From the NCBI GenBank assembly GCA_054601695.1, contig BAAHQB010000070.1, forward strand, positions 372,001 through 436,000: a stretch of DNA of 64,000 bases, given 5' to 3'. Under the pieces are notes generated by a model that searched no databases, was not told the origin of the DNA, and saw only the letters and a list, made by a program, of their open reading frames with translations. Positions within the stretch are counted from its first letter, which is position 1; the number at the start of each line of letters is the position of its first letter. This stretch comes from Amorphochlora amoebiformis. Lineage: Eukaryota; Cercozoa; Chlorarachniophyceae. Made by a program: the position numbers and the translations under genes. Below, piece after piece: positions 32,722 through 47,651 of this stretch.

Positions 32722-33002
32722 GGAAAAGTGGAAATACATACGCACATGTATACATATATATTATATACATCCATATATGTATAAATATTTATATTGATAA
32801 ATTCCGTAATAGCCTGGGGCTTCTCGTTATTTTGCCGTCAGTACGCCACCTATCTCTCCCAAAAGGTTTAACGATGTCATTTATCTTGTTTCCTCTACAT
32901 TTGCTCGAAATGCTGTGCTTGAACATGGTTTATTCGTTTGCTTGTTTACATGACTATCTCTTGGGTTTGGTACATATATTATGTGTGTATGTATTTGTAT
33001 AT

Positions 33003-33045
<43 letters not shown>

Positions 33046-33122
33046 TTATATGTGAGATATAAATATATATGTGTATGTATTGTGTACATAACATATATAG
33101 AGATTTTGGCATATGAATATCG

Positions 33123-33156
<34 letters not shown>

Positions 33157-33279
33157 CATACATATATATATGTGTGTATACGTGTTCATGTGTAATACTT
33201 GTACAGATCTTTTCGTTTCGGGAGCTTGGGAGAGTTTACGAGATCAATGGACCCGACACCAAGAAAACGGTTTCCTACA

Positions 33280-33311
<32 letters not shown>

Positions 33312-33884
33312 GTATATATATATATATGTATGTATGTATACATATATATATATGTGTAATATATGCATGTACATGTATATGTACACATATATATATATAT
33401 ATATATATACTTATACATATATATATATATATATGTATATATGTATAAATACATATATATATATAATATGTATGTTCAAAAACGTTTACATGTATATACG
33501 TATATATTATATCTATACACATATATAAACGTATACACATACATATTCATATTCGTATACATATATATATATATATATATACAAATACGCTATTGTTGTG
33601 TGAATATTAATTTACGCACATATCAACATATCTACACAGACACTATTACATTTATATATTTTCCTGTACATACAAGCTCAAATCCCTGAAGCCGAGTTCC
33701 CTCGTTCGAGTCGCTGGTTTCCTTGGCCAACAGGTATCCCAACCAGAAATCACATGGAAAACATGAAAATTCACATGTATCTGCGTTTGAGTAGATGTTT
33801 AGAAATCTAAAGTGCTTACGAAAATTCTCAAGTATCTCAATATCCTTTAAATATTACATATACAAATATACTTGTATATAATGC

Positions 33885-33929
<45 letters not shown>

Positions 33930-34202
33930 GTGCATATGTTGCAGTTGGAGTATCTCAATACCATTTCAGTATTGTCTTTAGACAATGTATATATACTTTT
34001 ATATACACTAATATATATACATATATATACTTTTGTATATATATAAAATATATATATATACATATATATACATATATATGTATGATATATGTCTGGATGT
34101 GTGTGTGCATATCTTATACATACAAAAATATATATCTATATACATATATCTATATACATATACATGTATGCATGCCTGTGTGTTTAGATGAATACATATG
34201 AA

Positions 34203-34233
<31 letters not shown>

Positions 34234-34588
34234 TATATACATACATATATATATATATATATGTTTATATACATACATATATATATATATATATGTGTGT
34301 ATATATATATATATATGCATATACACATATACATATATATACATATATATCTACATAAACATATATATATATAATACTTCTAGCTTAACAAGCTATCCGA
34401 GTGTAAGGTCTTCGAGGAGGAGGGGTGCCTAACCCAAACTTTAACCCTAACCATATTCTAACCTTAACTAATCCTAAACTTGACTTTAACCCTAACGCTA
34501 CCTCTAACCGTAACCCTTAAGATTTCATCCATTATCCGTGTGCGTCATGATCTTTTTGGTACGCGCATATATATAGATATGTTTCATG

Positions 34589-34654
<66 letters not shown>

Positions 34655-34805
34655 ATACATGTATGTATACGTTTGTATTATTATAATATATGTTTGTATT
34701 CGTGTGTTTTAATAGAAACTATGAATACATATGTATACAATATTTATTGTTGATATTTTAAAAATTTATAAAATCAGATTATATATATATATATATATAT
34801 AATAC

Positions 34806-34836
<31 letters not shown>

Positions 34837-35107
34837 ATATATATATATAAATATAGATGCATATATATATATATATATATATGTACATGCGGGAGATATA
34901 TACATATACATACACATATATATACACAAATTTATTGGTATATATTATTCACATTATATATATATATATATTATACGTACAACTTTGCGATATCAACTTT
35001 GCAGCATATCCAAATCTTATATCTCTTGCCAATCTCTCCCTCTCCTCGCTCTCTCCTGGAGAGGAGATTTATATATATATATATATGCATTGTCATATAA
35101 ATATATA

Positions 35108-35143
<36 letters not shown>

Positions 35144-36143
35144 TACATATATATACATATATATACATACATATAAAAATATATATATATATATTTGTAT
35201 ATGTATATATATGTGTATATATACATATTATATATATTTATATATATATATATAATATATATATATATATATGACTACTTATGTATAAAAGGAATATATT
35301 ATATGTACATATATATATATATATATAAATGTATACCAAGAATTTATCTGAGCACACAAATACATATAAACCGGCATAGTATTACATTATATAGAATACA
35401 TAGGACACAATAAAGCGTAAAGCTTGTATCCGATATGGTAGCACTTTTAGTACATATGCATATATACATATATATTATAAAATTAAAATTCATACAAAAT
35501 ATATGATAAAACTACATTTTCATTAATAAAAAGTACATATGCATACATACATATGTATTACAAAATTACATAAATTCATCAATAAAATCACAGGCAAAGG
35601 ATGCATATACACTCGGAACCGCCATCAGCCTGGTAAACCCCAACCCTAGCTCTAATCCCAACCATAATCCTAATCTTATCCTAACCCTAACCCTAACTCC
35701 AACCCCAACCCTCAGAGTATTTACTCGCTAATGGACCACCTCGTAAAGCTGTCGAAAAAGTCTGCAAAAGATTTTCTAAAGGTGATCCTAACCTAACCTT
35801 CAAACCCAAACTTTTAGACTCCAGTTACTCATCCGTAAACTTCTAGTCCTAGAGATAGCCACTATATAGGTTTGGATAGAAGTTAGAGGTAGTTTAAGCT
35901 TAGCTTAGGGTTTCGATTAGGGTTAGAGTTAGGATTAGATTGTTCAGCATGTCTTGGTCCGAGGACCATTGACTCCTCCACATTGTGGGGCCATAGTTAG
36001 GGTTAGGGTTAAGGTTCGGGTCTACCTATCTATACCTGATTAGGGTTAGGGTTAGGGTTAAGGTTAGGGTTAGGGTTTAGCAGGTTTTTGCTCAGCTTCG
36101 CATGTATGCATATCGATAATACTATATATGCGTGTTATATATA

Positions 36144-36183
<40 letters not shown>

Positions 36184-36277
36184 CCATTTAAGATATGAAT
36201 ATAGATATAACATATACATAGGTTGTGAATGACTATGTGAAGGCCCTGGACACTCTAGAGGATCTGCGGTATATACA

Positions 36278-36313
<36 letters not shown>

Positions 36314-36953
36314 TGTCCGTATGTGTGTATACAAAAATAGCATGTTTAAATACACGTTGGTAAATACAAACCGCAGTTGTATATGGATGTGTGTAAAATA
36401 AATACCACTCATCTACATATATGCATGTATTATATATAATGTAACAATCTCTTCGCATGCATATATACTATATGTAATATACCATCCGACATGTATATTT
36501 ACATACAAAACTTATATACATGAGTTTTATATATGTGTAGATATATATAGTTATAATATGTTACATATATATATGTATATATATATATATATATAGATAT
36601 AAATGCTCAAGAGTATAGGAGCACGTTGAAGTATGTTTACACATATACATATATACACACAAATATAGAAGCAAGCTGAAGTCGACCAACCGGGGGGATG
36701 CCGCGAAATTACTTCCGTCGAAAGATGATCGAAAAAAAAACTTAATGTGGCTCAACAAGGTTTTTTGAACGATTTTTGTGTATTTTATGAATAACACATA
36801 TACAATGTAAAAGCAATGTATGTGCGTATCTGTTTTAGTAAACGTATATATATATATATATATATGAATATACAAATATATGCGTTGCTTGAGAGTATAC
36901 ATTTGAAAATAATATAAAAATGTTATTCACACATATCATATATATATATATAC

Positions 36954-36990
<37 letters not shown>

Positions 36991-37270
36991 CATATATATA
37001 CATATGAATATTCACATGTATTCATACATCAAAACTAAAAACACATACATTTTCACAGGTCCGCGAATGTCTAGAGAATCACGCGAGCGAGAAGAAGTCA
37101 ACCCCAACTATAAGCACAGCTAAGGCCTTGGAGGAAAAGGTCTGATAACCTATTGAACCCACTAAATTGTTTGAAGAACAGATCTCATAACCTAATGAAC
37201 CTGCCGAATCGAATGATTATGCTCAATTTTCAAGCCTGTTAACCATCGGGTTATGCATGGCAAGTGACAT

Positions 37271-37319
<49 letters not shown>

Positions 37320-38022
37320 GTATATATATATATATTTATATACATTTTTAGGAGGAAGTGACCACTTTCAGCCTGAACGACTTTCTTGGGGATGGAAACA
37401 AGCAGAAACCACAGGGTTAGGGTTAGGGTTAGAGGTCAGAGTTATGGTTACAGGGTAGGGTTAGGGTTAGGGTTAAGGGTAGAATTAGGATTAGACCTGG
37501 GGTTTGTGATCTTATAAAGGTTAGAGTCAGACTAGGGTTAGGGTTAGGGTTAGAATTCAAATTAAACTTAGGCTTGGAAATAGATTAAGGTTAGGGTTTG
37601 GCTTGGGGCAAAAATGAGTTCAGGCCTAGGGTTAGAGTTTGATTAACGTTATAGGCTCAGGTTAGATAGATAACGTTATGGTAAGCTTAGGGTTAGAATT
37701 AAGTCTAGGGTTAGGATTAGGGTTAAGATTAGGGTTAGGGTTAGGATTAGGGTTAGGGTTAGGATTAGTGTTAGGGTTAGGGTTAGGGAAGGTGGGCTTG
37801 GAGTTAGGGCTATGGTTGGAGTTAGGGTTACGCTTATTTGGGTTAGGATGGATTTTGATGTATTGGTTAGGAAAAAAATTCGAGTAGTTTTATGTATGGA
37901 AACATAAGCATGGATATTGGAATTGTTTATTGTGTTTTGGAATATAATATGTATACATGTCGATACACATATATATATGTATGTATAAAGATGTGTAAAA
38001 TATAATATACAATAGATACATT

Positions 38023-38059
<37 letters not shown>

Positions 38060-38179
38060 ATAATATCATGTAATCAGTGTCTTCGAAAACGGAAAAGAAA
38101 TCTGGGGGTAAGTTATAGGAATATGTACAAATATATACACATATACATACGAACATATATACATGCATGTAACATGCAC

Positions 38180-38214
<35 letters not shown>

Positions 38215-38455
38215 GTATATATATATATATTATATGTGTGATTACAGGCTCGTGCATATCTTCATGTGTATAATTATTGCAAACATATATGGACAAAATG
38301 TTATATAAATAAATTTACATACATACATGTCACAATAAATAACATATTCATATAAATATTTATACACATATACATATATATATATAATATATATATAAGC
38401 ACAATATAAATATACATGTGTATGTCTATTGTTTAGGCATTACATTTAAACAGCC

Positions 38456-38487
<32 letters not shown>

Positions 38488-38604
38488 ACATAAATGTATG
38501 TGTACATACCACCTTTAGAACTCTCCTGGAACCCTTTTGACAATGTCACCGAAAGCGAACACAAATCAAGACAAAAGTGAAGATATATCTTTATATATAT
38601 GCAC

Positions 38605-38635
<31 letters not shown>

Positions 38636-38834
38636 CATGTACACATACATATATAAAGGTATTTAGTTTTACATATTATAATTATATATATATATATATA
38701 TATGTGTGTGTCATATGTAAATATATTTTATAGATATTTACGTATATATTTCATGTACGTTAGATATATATATTACATGTGTGTATATATCTATATACAT
38801 ATATCTATATTTGTGTGTGCATATATATAATAGA

Positions 38835-38867
<33 letters not shown>

Positions 38868-40724
38868 GTTTATATACATATATATGTTATATTCAGATGT
38901 ACATATTTATATATGTATACAATATATATATATATATATATTTATGAAATATATATAGACATACTTAACTAGTTATATATATATATATATATATATATCT
39001 GTATATATACATACGTATACCAGCGCTGAAAATCAATTCTTCTTCGACTCCAACTTTGCATCTCCAAACCCCAACCCTAACCCTACCCACCCTCTCCCGA
39101 CCCGCCAACCCGACCTCCGCTCAAAGCCCGCAGCAAAGGTACACATATCCTAAGGCAAAATCGCCGAAATCCGATTGTGACACGCCCTGGCGTCACAGTC
39201 GGTGGTGATTAACCTTCGAAGGTTAATGAGACCCCAACCAGCAAACACGTAACCCTTCAGGTCGATACCATTCTCTCACTCTTCGACAACCCCAACGCCA
39301 ACCCCAACCCTAACCCCCGCCGTAATCCCAACCCGATGCCAAACGTCTATACCTCTGCCCCGAGCACCCCTTACAGGTCACGCACGCTCGGAAAAAGTTA
39401 CACTCAACAGGGGTATGTGCAGGGGTATCCCCGTACCCAGGGATACCCCCATACGCAGGGGTACCCCTCTATGCAGGGGTACCCCCCTATGCAGGGGTAC
39501 CCCTCTATGCAGGGCTACCCCCCTATGCAGGGGTACCCTCCTATGTATGGGTACCCCTCTCAAGGATATAGTCAAGGGGGGTACTCGGGAGGCCGTGCGA
39601 GGGCGGGGGAGAGGTTGGTTTTGACAGTGTAGATATGTTTAATATATGGAGTGTGCTGAGGTGTATGAAAGTTGCATATATGTATTTGTGTATGAATGTG
39701 TATATATACTATATAAATATATATATATATATACATATATATATGCATGTAATATAAAGGTACATATAATATAATATTTATATATGCCCATGTGCATAGT
39801 ATATACGTAAATACACACGACATATACAAATAATGTGAAATCCTCCGCAAAAAACACGTATTACCATTGTTTTACACACATGTACATCTACACAGACACA
39901 CATAAAAAAACTATATGAATAAAAAATATAAACATACATGCATATGTACACAGAACCAACAGCTACTGTTACACTTCCGAATAAATAATAGTAAATATAG
40001 AATTTCACTACGATGCACAGAAACTCTCCCTTCGCCTCTCATCAAGTCCAACCTAACCCAAGCCCCCAAGCCAAAAATCCCTCTGAGGACGACGATATTG
40101 ATGTATTCGCGGCCATCTTGCATCACAAGACAACCATCAGCGCTCCTCCCTCAGTGGTCCCGCGCCTGTCCCACCCTCGAGAGCTGTCACCAATTTATCA
40201 TGTTTTCCCTCAATATTTGCTCTCTTCGTCTCTTTATTTTTATGTATGTGTAAGTGTGTATATAAATATTTTTTTTCGGGGATATTAAAATACATGCTAA
40301 TATATAACACAAGACATATATATATATATATATTTATTTATACATCATTTTTATATCTAACCCAACCCTAACCCTAACCCTAATCCTAACCTTAATATTC
40401 GAATCCTAACCCTAACCTTAATATCCTAATCCTAACCCTAACCCAAACTCTAATACTCTAACCGGTCGCTCCGCATAACAGCGGCTAGATATGCTGAACA
40501 ATCTGATTATAATACTCTAATACTCTCTAATACTCGAGCTGTAACCCTAACCCTAATACGCTAACGAGTCAATGGTCCTCGGACTAAGACATGCTGAATA
40601 ATCTGATCCTAATACTCTAACCCTAACCTGTACTTTTTTAGTATACATATATTAAATATAGATTTACAACATGCTAATATTTATGTATACAAATGTGAAC
40701 GATGTGATATTAGGTGTATGTGCA

Positions 40725-40774
<50 letters not shown>

Positions 40775-40796
40775 GTGTGTATATTTACATATATGC

Positions 40797-40832
<36 letters not shown>

Positions 40833-40933
40833 GTATAACATACATATATATATATATATATTGTGATTATGTATAAATTAGGTCCCCAAGCAGAAGGCGC
40901 AGGGCGAGAGGTAATGTTTCAACACTGTATGTT

Positions 40934-40971
<38 letters not shown>

Positions 40972-41482
40972 GTGTATATTTATATATATTTATATATATA
41001 TAAATATATATATGTATATACACATACATACATATATTGTGTCAATATATACATATATATATTTACAAGCTCAAACTCTAATATTAGTGTTGACCCCTGG
41101 GCTAACCTCGCAAAAACTTCTCACTCTAATGATAACAAAACCGCCCTGAAGAGGTATAAAACAATTATATATATATATGTATGTTTTTATTTATCATATA
41201 TATATCTACATATCAAAAAAGTACTACGTTCTTGTATATTTTATCAAATATGATATAAATATGTAATGAAATGTATTAAAATATAGTAACAGATTTACAT
41301 ATGTATGTATATAAATATGTATATGCAAATACAATATATATACACATATATATATATATATACATATATATATATGTATATATGTATATGTATATATACA
41401 TAATATATAGAAATATATACATAGATATATGTGTATATATACATATATACATGTAAATATATGCAACATAGTACATATATGT

Positions 41483-41537
<55 letters not shown>

Positions 41538-41572
41538 CATATGTATACTTGTCTGTTATATACACATATATA

Positions 41573-41617
<45 letters not shown>

Positions 41618-42241
41618 GTATCACATATATATATATATATATGTTATACATGTGTTTATATTCGTTTGTTTATAATAGGTATATAGATATAGATATATAT
41701 ATAAATTGGTTATCCACATATATATATATATATACTCCATACACCTACATGTATGATAGTATTAAACATACAATAAATGCACATGGATACTGTATACTCG
41801 TAACTACAGTATCTTTCTCATACGAATATTCTAATACATGCGATAAAATAAACACATACAATGTTCACCTCCCGAAAAATTAGGAAAACTGGCAATAACG
41901 AATGGGCCAACGCTTTCAGCCCACCCCCCAAGAACACCAGAGAACGGTTACATACACGCAATATATATATTAAAAATGTGTATATATGAATATATTACAT
42001 ATATATACATATATACACATATACACATATATACATATATATATTATATGTGTTATTGGTACATAAACATGAAGTTATTATGTATGGAAAATAAACCTGT
42101 ACGTATAAATATGAGAATTTAACGATATATAAGGATATATACATAAAATCATTATTTGGGGATGGGTATATTCGGTACTAAATATACACATATATAAATA
42201 TGTACCTATATTATATATATATATATATATATATGTATAAA

Positions 42242-42272
<31 letters not shown>

Positions 42273-42890
42273 CATTATATCTATACATAGAGGCATGTTT
42301 ATATGTCTATATATATAGAGAACATATCAATATATATATTTATAAATGTCATAATAAGAGGTCTGTAGATGAGGGCCACGTTCCTTACCAACACATCTCC
42401 TTCTAATTCGAACAAACTGACCCTGGCCGCAACCCTGATACTAGACGGAATTTTCCTCGTGCGAATGAGAATGGAAGTTTACTCGCTGCCCGACGCCGAA
42501 ACACAAAGGTAAACAAGTTCAATATATACTATTATATGCTTTTGTATCTGTATAGTGAGTGCGTAATATGTATTACAGGTAAATATCCTTTTTTCTAGGC
42601 CAAATATCTTTTTTAGGCCACATATAGCTGGCACATGTATAATATTGTGCACTTGGATTGCATGCTTTGTGTGTTTACGTATAGTTTTATTTATGCATAT
42701 ATGTATATATATACACACACATTTATATATATATATATATATATATATACATACATCGGATATATGCTGTATGTATGTAGGACTGTACAGATGTATACAC
42801 ACATGAACATGTGTACACACATGTAGTAAATGGAATTAATATCTTAGTCTGCAGATGCCAACGCCGGCGACAGCTCGGGATTATTGTTAA
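30783..42890 (+). CDS. ANTH-domain clathrin adaptor (AP180/CALM-like), multi-exon
   Basis: Binds PtdIns(4,5)P2 and recruits clathrin at endocytic membranes (family knowledge). Exons: 30783-30789, 30831-30946, 31042-31110, 31656-31688, 32050-32091, 32248-32314, 32813-32865, 33207-33269, 33677-33733, 34384-34407, 35594-35632, 35716-35781, 36222-36268, 36669-36759, 37059-37139, 37352-37415, 38078-38107, 38519-38544, 39024-39138, 39261-39613, 40021-40201, 40882-40910, 41070-41153, 41884-41946, 42374-42508, 42848-42890. The ANTH domain is clear: [21 protein letters not shown], then [64 protein letters not shown]. The tail has clathrin/AP2-type motifs: [22 protein letters not shown]. It also has NP repeats and seven GYPxMQ-like units. 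Phases agree up to 38544. The link to 39024 needs a missing exon or other donor, and the last two exons are uncertain (a stop at 42406 or 42895 is possible). Confidence 0.83.
35937..35990 (+). repeat. Dispersed intronic element, copy 2
   Basis: Same core as copy 1: TTCAGCATGTCTTG, GTCCGAGGACCATTGACTC and CCACATTGTGGGG, again flanked on both sides by TTAGGG-like repeats (35905-36080). GGTCCGAGGACC at its centre is a perfect 12-bp palindrome. Confidence 0.9.
36000..36082 (+). repeat. TTAGGG telomere-like tract
   Basis: Near-perfect GGGTTA repeats inside an ANTH-gene intron, next to element copy 2. Confidence 0.93.
37416..37850 (+). repeat. Long TTAGGG-like tract in an ANTH-gene intron
   Basis: More than 400 bp of GGGTTAGGGTTA with variants (GGATTAG, GGCTTAG) begins directly at the donor of the exon ending at 37415. 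The last exon base and the donor (CAG/gttagg) are themselves made of the repeat. A Gly/Leu-repeat ORF across it is an artefact. Confidence 0.95.
39408..39590 (+). repeat. Coding minisatellite for GYPxMQ repeats
   Basis: A unit of about 18 nt (CAGGGGTACCCCTCTATG and variants) repeats about nine times in the ANTH-gene exon 39261-39613. It encodes Gln-Gly-Tyr-Pro-x-Met. The GGGTACCCC core is palindromic. Similar GYP-rich tails occur in other membrane-associated proteins, but no specific role can be read here. Confidence 0.9.
40360..40640 (+). repeat. CCCTAA-type tract with two inverted copies of the dispersed element
   Basis: CCCTAACCCTAATCC repeats in an ANTH-gene intron hold an inverted copy of the dispersed element at about 40560-40612 (GAGTCAATGGTCCTCGGAC, then AAGACATGCTGAATAATC) and a diverged one at about 40460-40505 (AGATATGCTGAACAATC). 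The telomere-like strand is inverted with respect to copies 1 and 2, as is the element. Confidence 0.88.
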
Positions 42891-42895
42891 CTTAA

Positions 42896-43355
42896 GAGTA
42901 CGTGCATGCGCAGCTGCTGAATAGTTTACCGTTAGCACAGACTTTAGACTTAAACACGAGCTCTAACCGTGCTCATACAACACAAATCTAGCGGCTTATA
43001 GCTTCAGAATCACTAATGTCGTAAACTCAATGCTTGGGGCATGTAGTTAGCCTACCATATCAAAACAGATTAAGAAATACACGCTCTACTAGTAATATAG
43101 TTGTATACATGTGTGATAGTGGTCACACCGAGTCGGACTGAGTCCTATCATATCACTTGCAGACGAAAACATGCAACAGTGTAAAACTTCAACTTTTCAA
43201 CATACAAGATTAGCCTATGTCACTAGTGTCAATTAGAATACCTAAACAACTCGGCGACCTTTTCACTATACCTAATGAGAACAATAAATAAATTAAAGAT
43301 ATCACTTTTTGCTTGTCGGTGGTAAGTACAATTATAAGTTACTAGAGTTATGATC
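42896..43355. other. Intergenic region between convergent ANTH and glycosyltransferase genes
   Basis: About 460 bp free of TA arrays and of coding signal, with scattered CTAG words (for example 42987, 43090, 43220). It holds both 3' ends. No poly(A) signal is clear. Confidence 0.6.
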
Positions 43356-43687
43356 TCACCCGCCAAATCCAACCCGTTCGCCAAGAGTACATAGGGGAGG
43401 CTCGTGGTTATCTTCTACCTTTTCTGAGTCAACAGCAATATATCATATGTATGCTACGATATTTTACACATGTAAAGACGTGAAAAAAATAATTTAGCAT
43501 ATGCGTTTTTAACACACACTTAAACATGTAAATGTATGCATAGATTTATATGAGTGCTTGTGTGAGTGTAATATCTGTGACATGTTAATGCACAATGTAC
43601 CTTGTCGTATGATATATGTATAAATACATATCTATATAGATATAAATATGCAAAATATGTATGTATATATTAATGTATGCATGTATA

Positions 43688-43718
<31 letters not shown>

Positions 43719-43891
43719 CTAAATATGTATATGTATGTGTATATGTATACACGCACAACACACACACACATATATATATATATGTATATACAGATATATG
43801 TACACACAAAGGTGCACGAAACGTACATCCAATTAATTTCTGTGTTTATACGTATAAACTTGTATGTATATGTTATGTCCACATGTATGTA

Positions 43892-43945
<54 letters not shown>

Positions 43946-44228
43946 TATACGCATTTGAATATGTATAACCTTCATAGTCCTTAGCATTTGCATTTATCGC
44001 CGCATCCACCTGTGCATATTGTGTCTGTACATATTATATATACATCTATATATATATATATATGTATATATATAATATGTATATATACATATATGTATAT
44101 ATATTTATATATATATATATATATATATGTGTGTAAAAAAAATAAATATGCGACATCGCATACATAAAAGGTACATGTATATATATAAATATATATATGT
44201 GCACGTATATGCACATAGATATTATATA

Positions 44229-44259
<31 letters not shown>

Positions 44260-44274
44260 GTACATATCTGTATG

Positions 44275-44310
<36 letters not shown>

Positions 44311-44544
44311 AGTATATGTAATCTATATATACATGTATATATACATATATATATATATACACACATATATTTCCATATCTATTCATCATTTCTTTTTATA
44401 TTATACATGCGATATATATAAAAATATATATATATATATATATTATACATGTATATGTATATATATATTATGTATATATATATATATATAATGTACCTAT
44501 ATATATACATATATATATACAATGTACATATATATATATATATA

Positions 44545-44587
<43 letters not shown>

Positions 44588-45204
44588 GTACTATTCACAC
44601 CCGAAAAGTTATGAAAATAAATGGAAATATATGCAGGGGTAGCTATTAACCCCATTAACCAGAACGGTCTCTGCCTTGAGACCCTCCTTGGCTGCCATGT
44701 CGTGCCCCGCCATCTTTTTTCCAGCGCAGACAAACTATGAATAATGTAAATATTTTGCGTTTTCTCTACATATTTTGTGTTTCCTGTGTATGCATATTCG
44801 AATGTACATTATGTTAGCATATATTTAGAAGTATATATGTATATATATACACCTTTACAGCCATACTTTTATACATATGCATAGCCTTTATATGTATATA
44901 CCACTGATACACAATTATAGATATAGGGGAAAGAAAGAGAGAGAGAAATACATGATTACCCGTAAGATTGCAGTGTAGGCAACGAAGGAGTAAACAATTA
45001 GAACCCAGGGCGCTGACAGCCAATGAAGGATATTTCGCAAAGGCGAGATTCTAGTGGTGGGAATATATTGTATTCATATATATATATATATATGTGTATG
45101 TAGATGTATATATTTAAAAAATATCTTATATTTTATAACGACCCTAACTCTAACCTAACTCTAACCATGCGTACATGTACATTACAAATTTTCTCTGAGC
45201 ATAA

Positions 45205-45240
<36 letters not shown>

Positions 45241-45756
45241 TATGATACATGCTCTTACATTGATAAAAAAAACGTAATGAAGACTATAGTTAGTGCCAAT
45301 GAGGGTATACATATACATATGAACGTGTATTTTACATTCATATAAATAAAATTATATATATATAAATATATATATATAAATATGCAATATATATATATAT
45401 ACATATAATATATATGTATAATATATATATATATATACTGAATCATCTAGGACGAAAAGAAAGAAACATAGACTATAGTAACAGTGTTGTTACTGCTGGG
45501 ATTAGGGTTTGAATTAGGAAGTGGGTAGGATTTGGGCTTGGTACCGTTCCTGTATGCGCATGGTGTGGACAACTAGACGATCTATGATAAATGCTACACC
45601 CATCGCGGCGTATATAAGGAACAGAGGCACAAGGCCGACGTATTGGAGAGAAAATCTACATATTTTATATATATATATATATATGTATACACATACTCAT
45701 ATCCATGTAAAGTATATCTCTTACACTCATATATGTACTAAACTATGCATATGTAC

Positions 45757-45788
<32 letters not shown>

Positions 45789-46868
45789 GTTTTGTTTTCA
45801 CCTACTTTTTAATCCTAAATTTATTTATACACGTACATATACATATGCATGTTTACATAATTGAGTATGGATACCCATAAATCGATGGCATAGGGGCCCA
45901 GGGCAGAGGAACAACAGCGAGAACTTGAAGTACACCAGCCGAGCATAGTAAAACCTAAGAATAATAAACCTTACATATGTATATATCATATATTTCGAGG
46001 GTTATCCATGGGCTTTTTCATGTATATGTATATACTTGTATTAATTTATAAATAAACAAATAGTATAGGCGTACGTAATATTTCTCTATATATATATTAT
46101 ATATATATATAATATATATATATATATATGTATGCAGATGTTGCATGTTTCTCGTTAAGTTATGTATAAACATGTACATAAATGATACACATATGAATAT
46201 ATATATGGTATATATATATGTGTGTATGTATATATGTATATAATATAATATATATATATATTTATATGTGCATGAAAACATATACACATGCTACATATAC
46301 TTTTTATTAAGTGATGTGGTTACCCCGTAGTACACGAAAAAGAGGAAGAACCACCACAACCCAGAAATAAGCGGTGTGCCTACGATATGTGAATATGTAA
46401 AATTGAAATATCTGAATGCATATATGTACACACATGTATATGTAAACTTTATATATGTGTATATGAATATATAAATATATATGTGTATATATGTGTTTAC
46501 ATATAATAAAATATGCATATGAAACTATATCCAAATATAAATGAATTTATATTTACATAAATATTTAAATATAAAAACATACACCCATACACATAATATG
46601 TATTCACACAAGTACACATACCATTTACCGGTGTAGTACATGTTTACACGCATATACTACATACGCATATTACACGCATGTGTACAATATGTACACATAT
46701 ATATATCTATATATATATATACATATGTATATATATACATATATATATATATATTATATATATGATAGTATATATATATTATATGATTGTTATTATTACA
46801 ATTATTATTACATGCGAGCCATGTACACTGGTATACACATCATGTGTATATGTTATACTCACATGTAT

Positions 46869-46901
<33 letters not shown>

Positions 46902-47607
46902 GTATATATAAATATATTATTATGTGTAAACCATGTACATAAGTATAGACATAATTTACCTTTGAAGTGGATAAGGAAATAGTGAAACGACTCAGACGAT
47001 CTGCGATTCAGTTTAGACATTTAATCTTAGGTTAATCACAAGCGTATAACTTAATTTAAGATAATATTTATATACATTATATTATATATATATATTATAT
47101 ATATGTATGTATTGTATATATACATATGTAAATAAATGTAAAGACATGTACATATATACACACTAACTATAATAAACGTATGTATACATTTATATATATG
47201 TGTGTATATGTGGAATGTGTATGTTAGATAGATCAGATCGAGTTAAGATAATTAATTATGTTTTGGGTCAAATTATAAGCTAGATTTCCAATGCGAGAGG
47301 ATAATACTATTTGATGGGATATTCTGTTTTGAGAGTATTTATATCTAAGATATTGTATTTGTATATGAATTTTCAAATCTATACGAATGTCTACAGAATA
47401 TATGTATATTTAGATGGAATATGTGTATATTTTATATCATACCCTACGATCCATCGGCGAATTTGGCGGACCCATTCGTGCCATTCTATAGATATGTAGT
47501 ATGTACGCATGGACATCGTTAATGTATATATATTGGGTAGTGTTCATATATATTTTTTAAATATACATATGAAATGAACGATATTTGTTAAAGTTGATAG
47601 ATATTTC

Positions 47608-47651
<44 letters not shown>

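Noticed and set aside
37678-37887. Gly/Leu-repeat ORF ([12 protein letters not shown] type)
   Set aside because: Translation of TTAGGG-like repeats within an intron.
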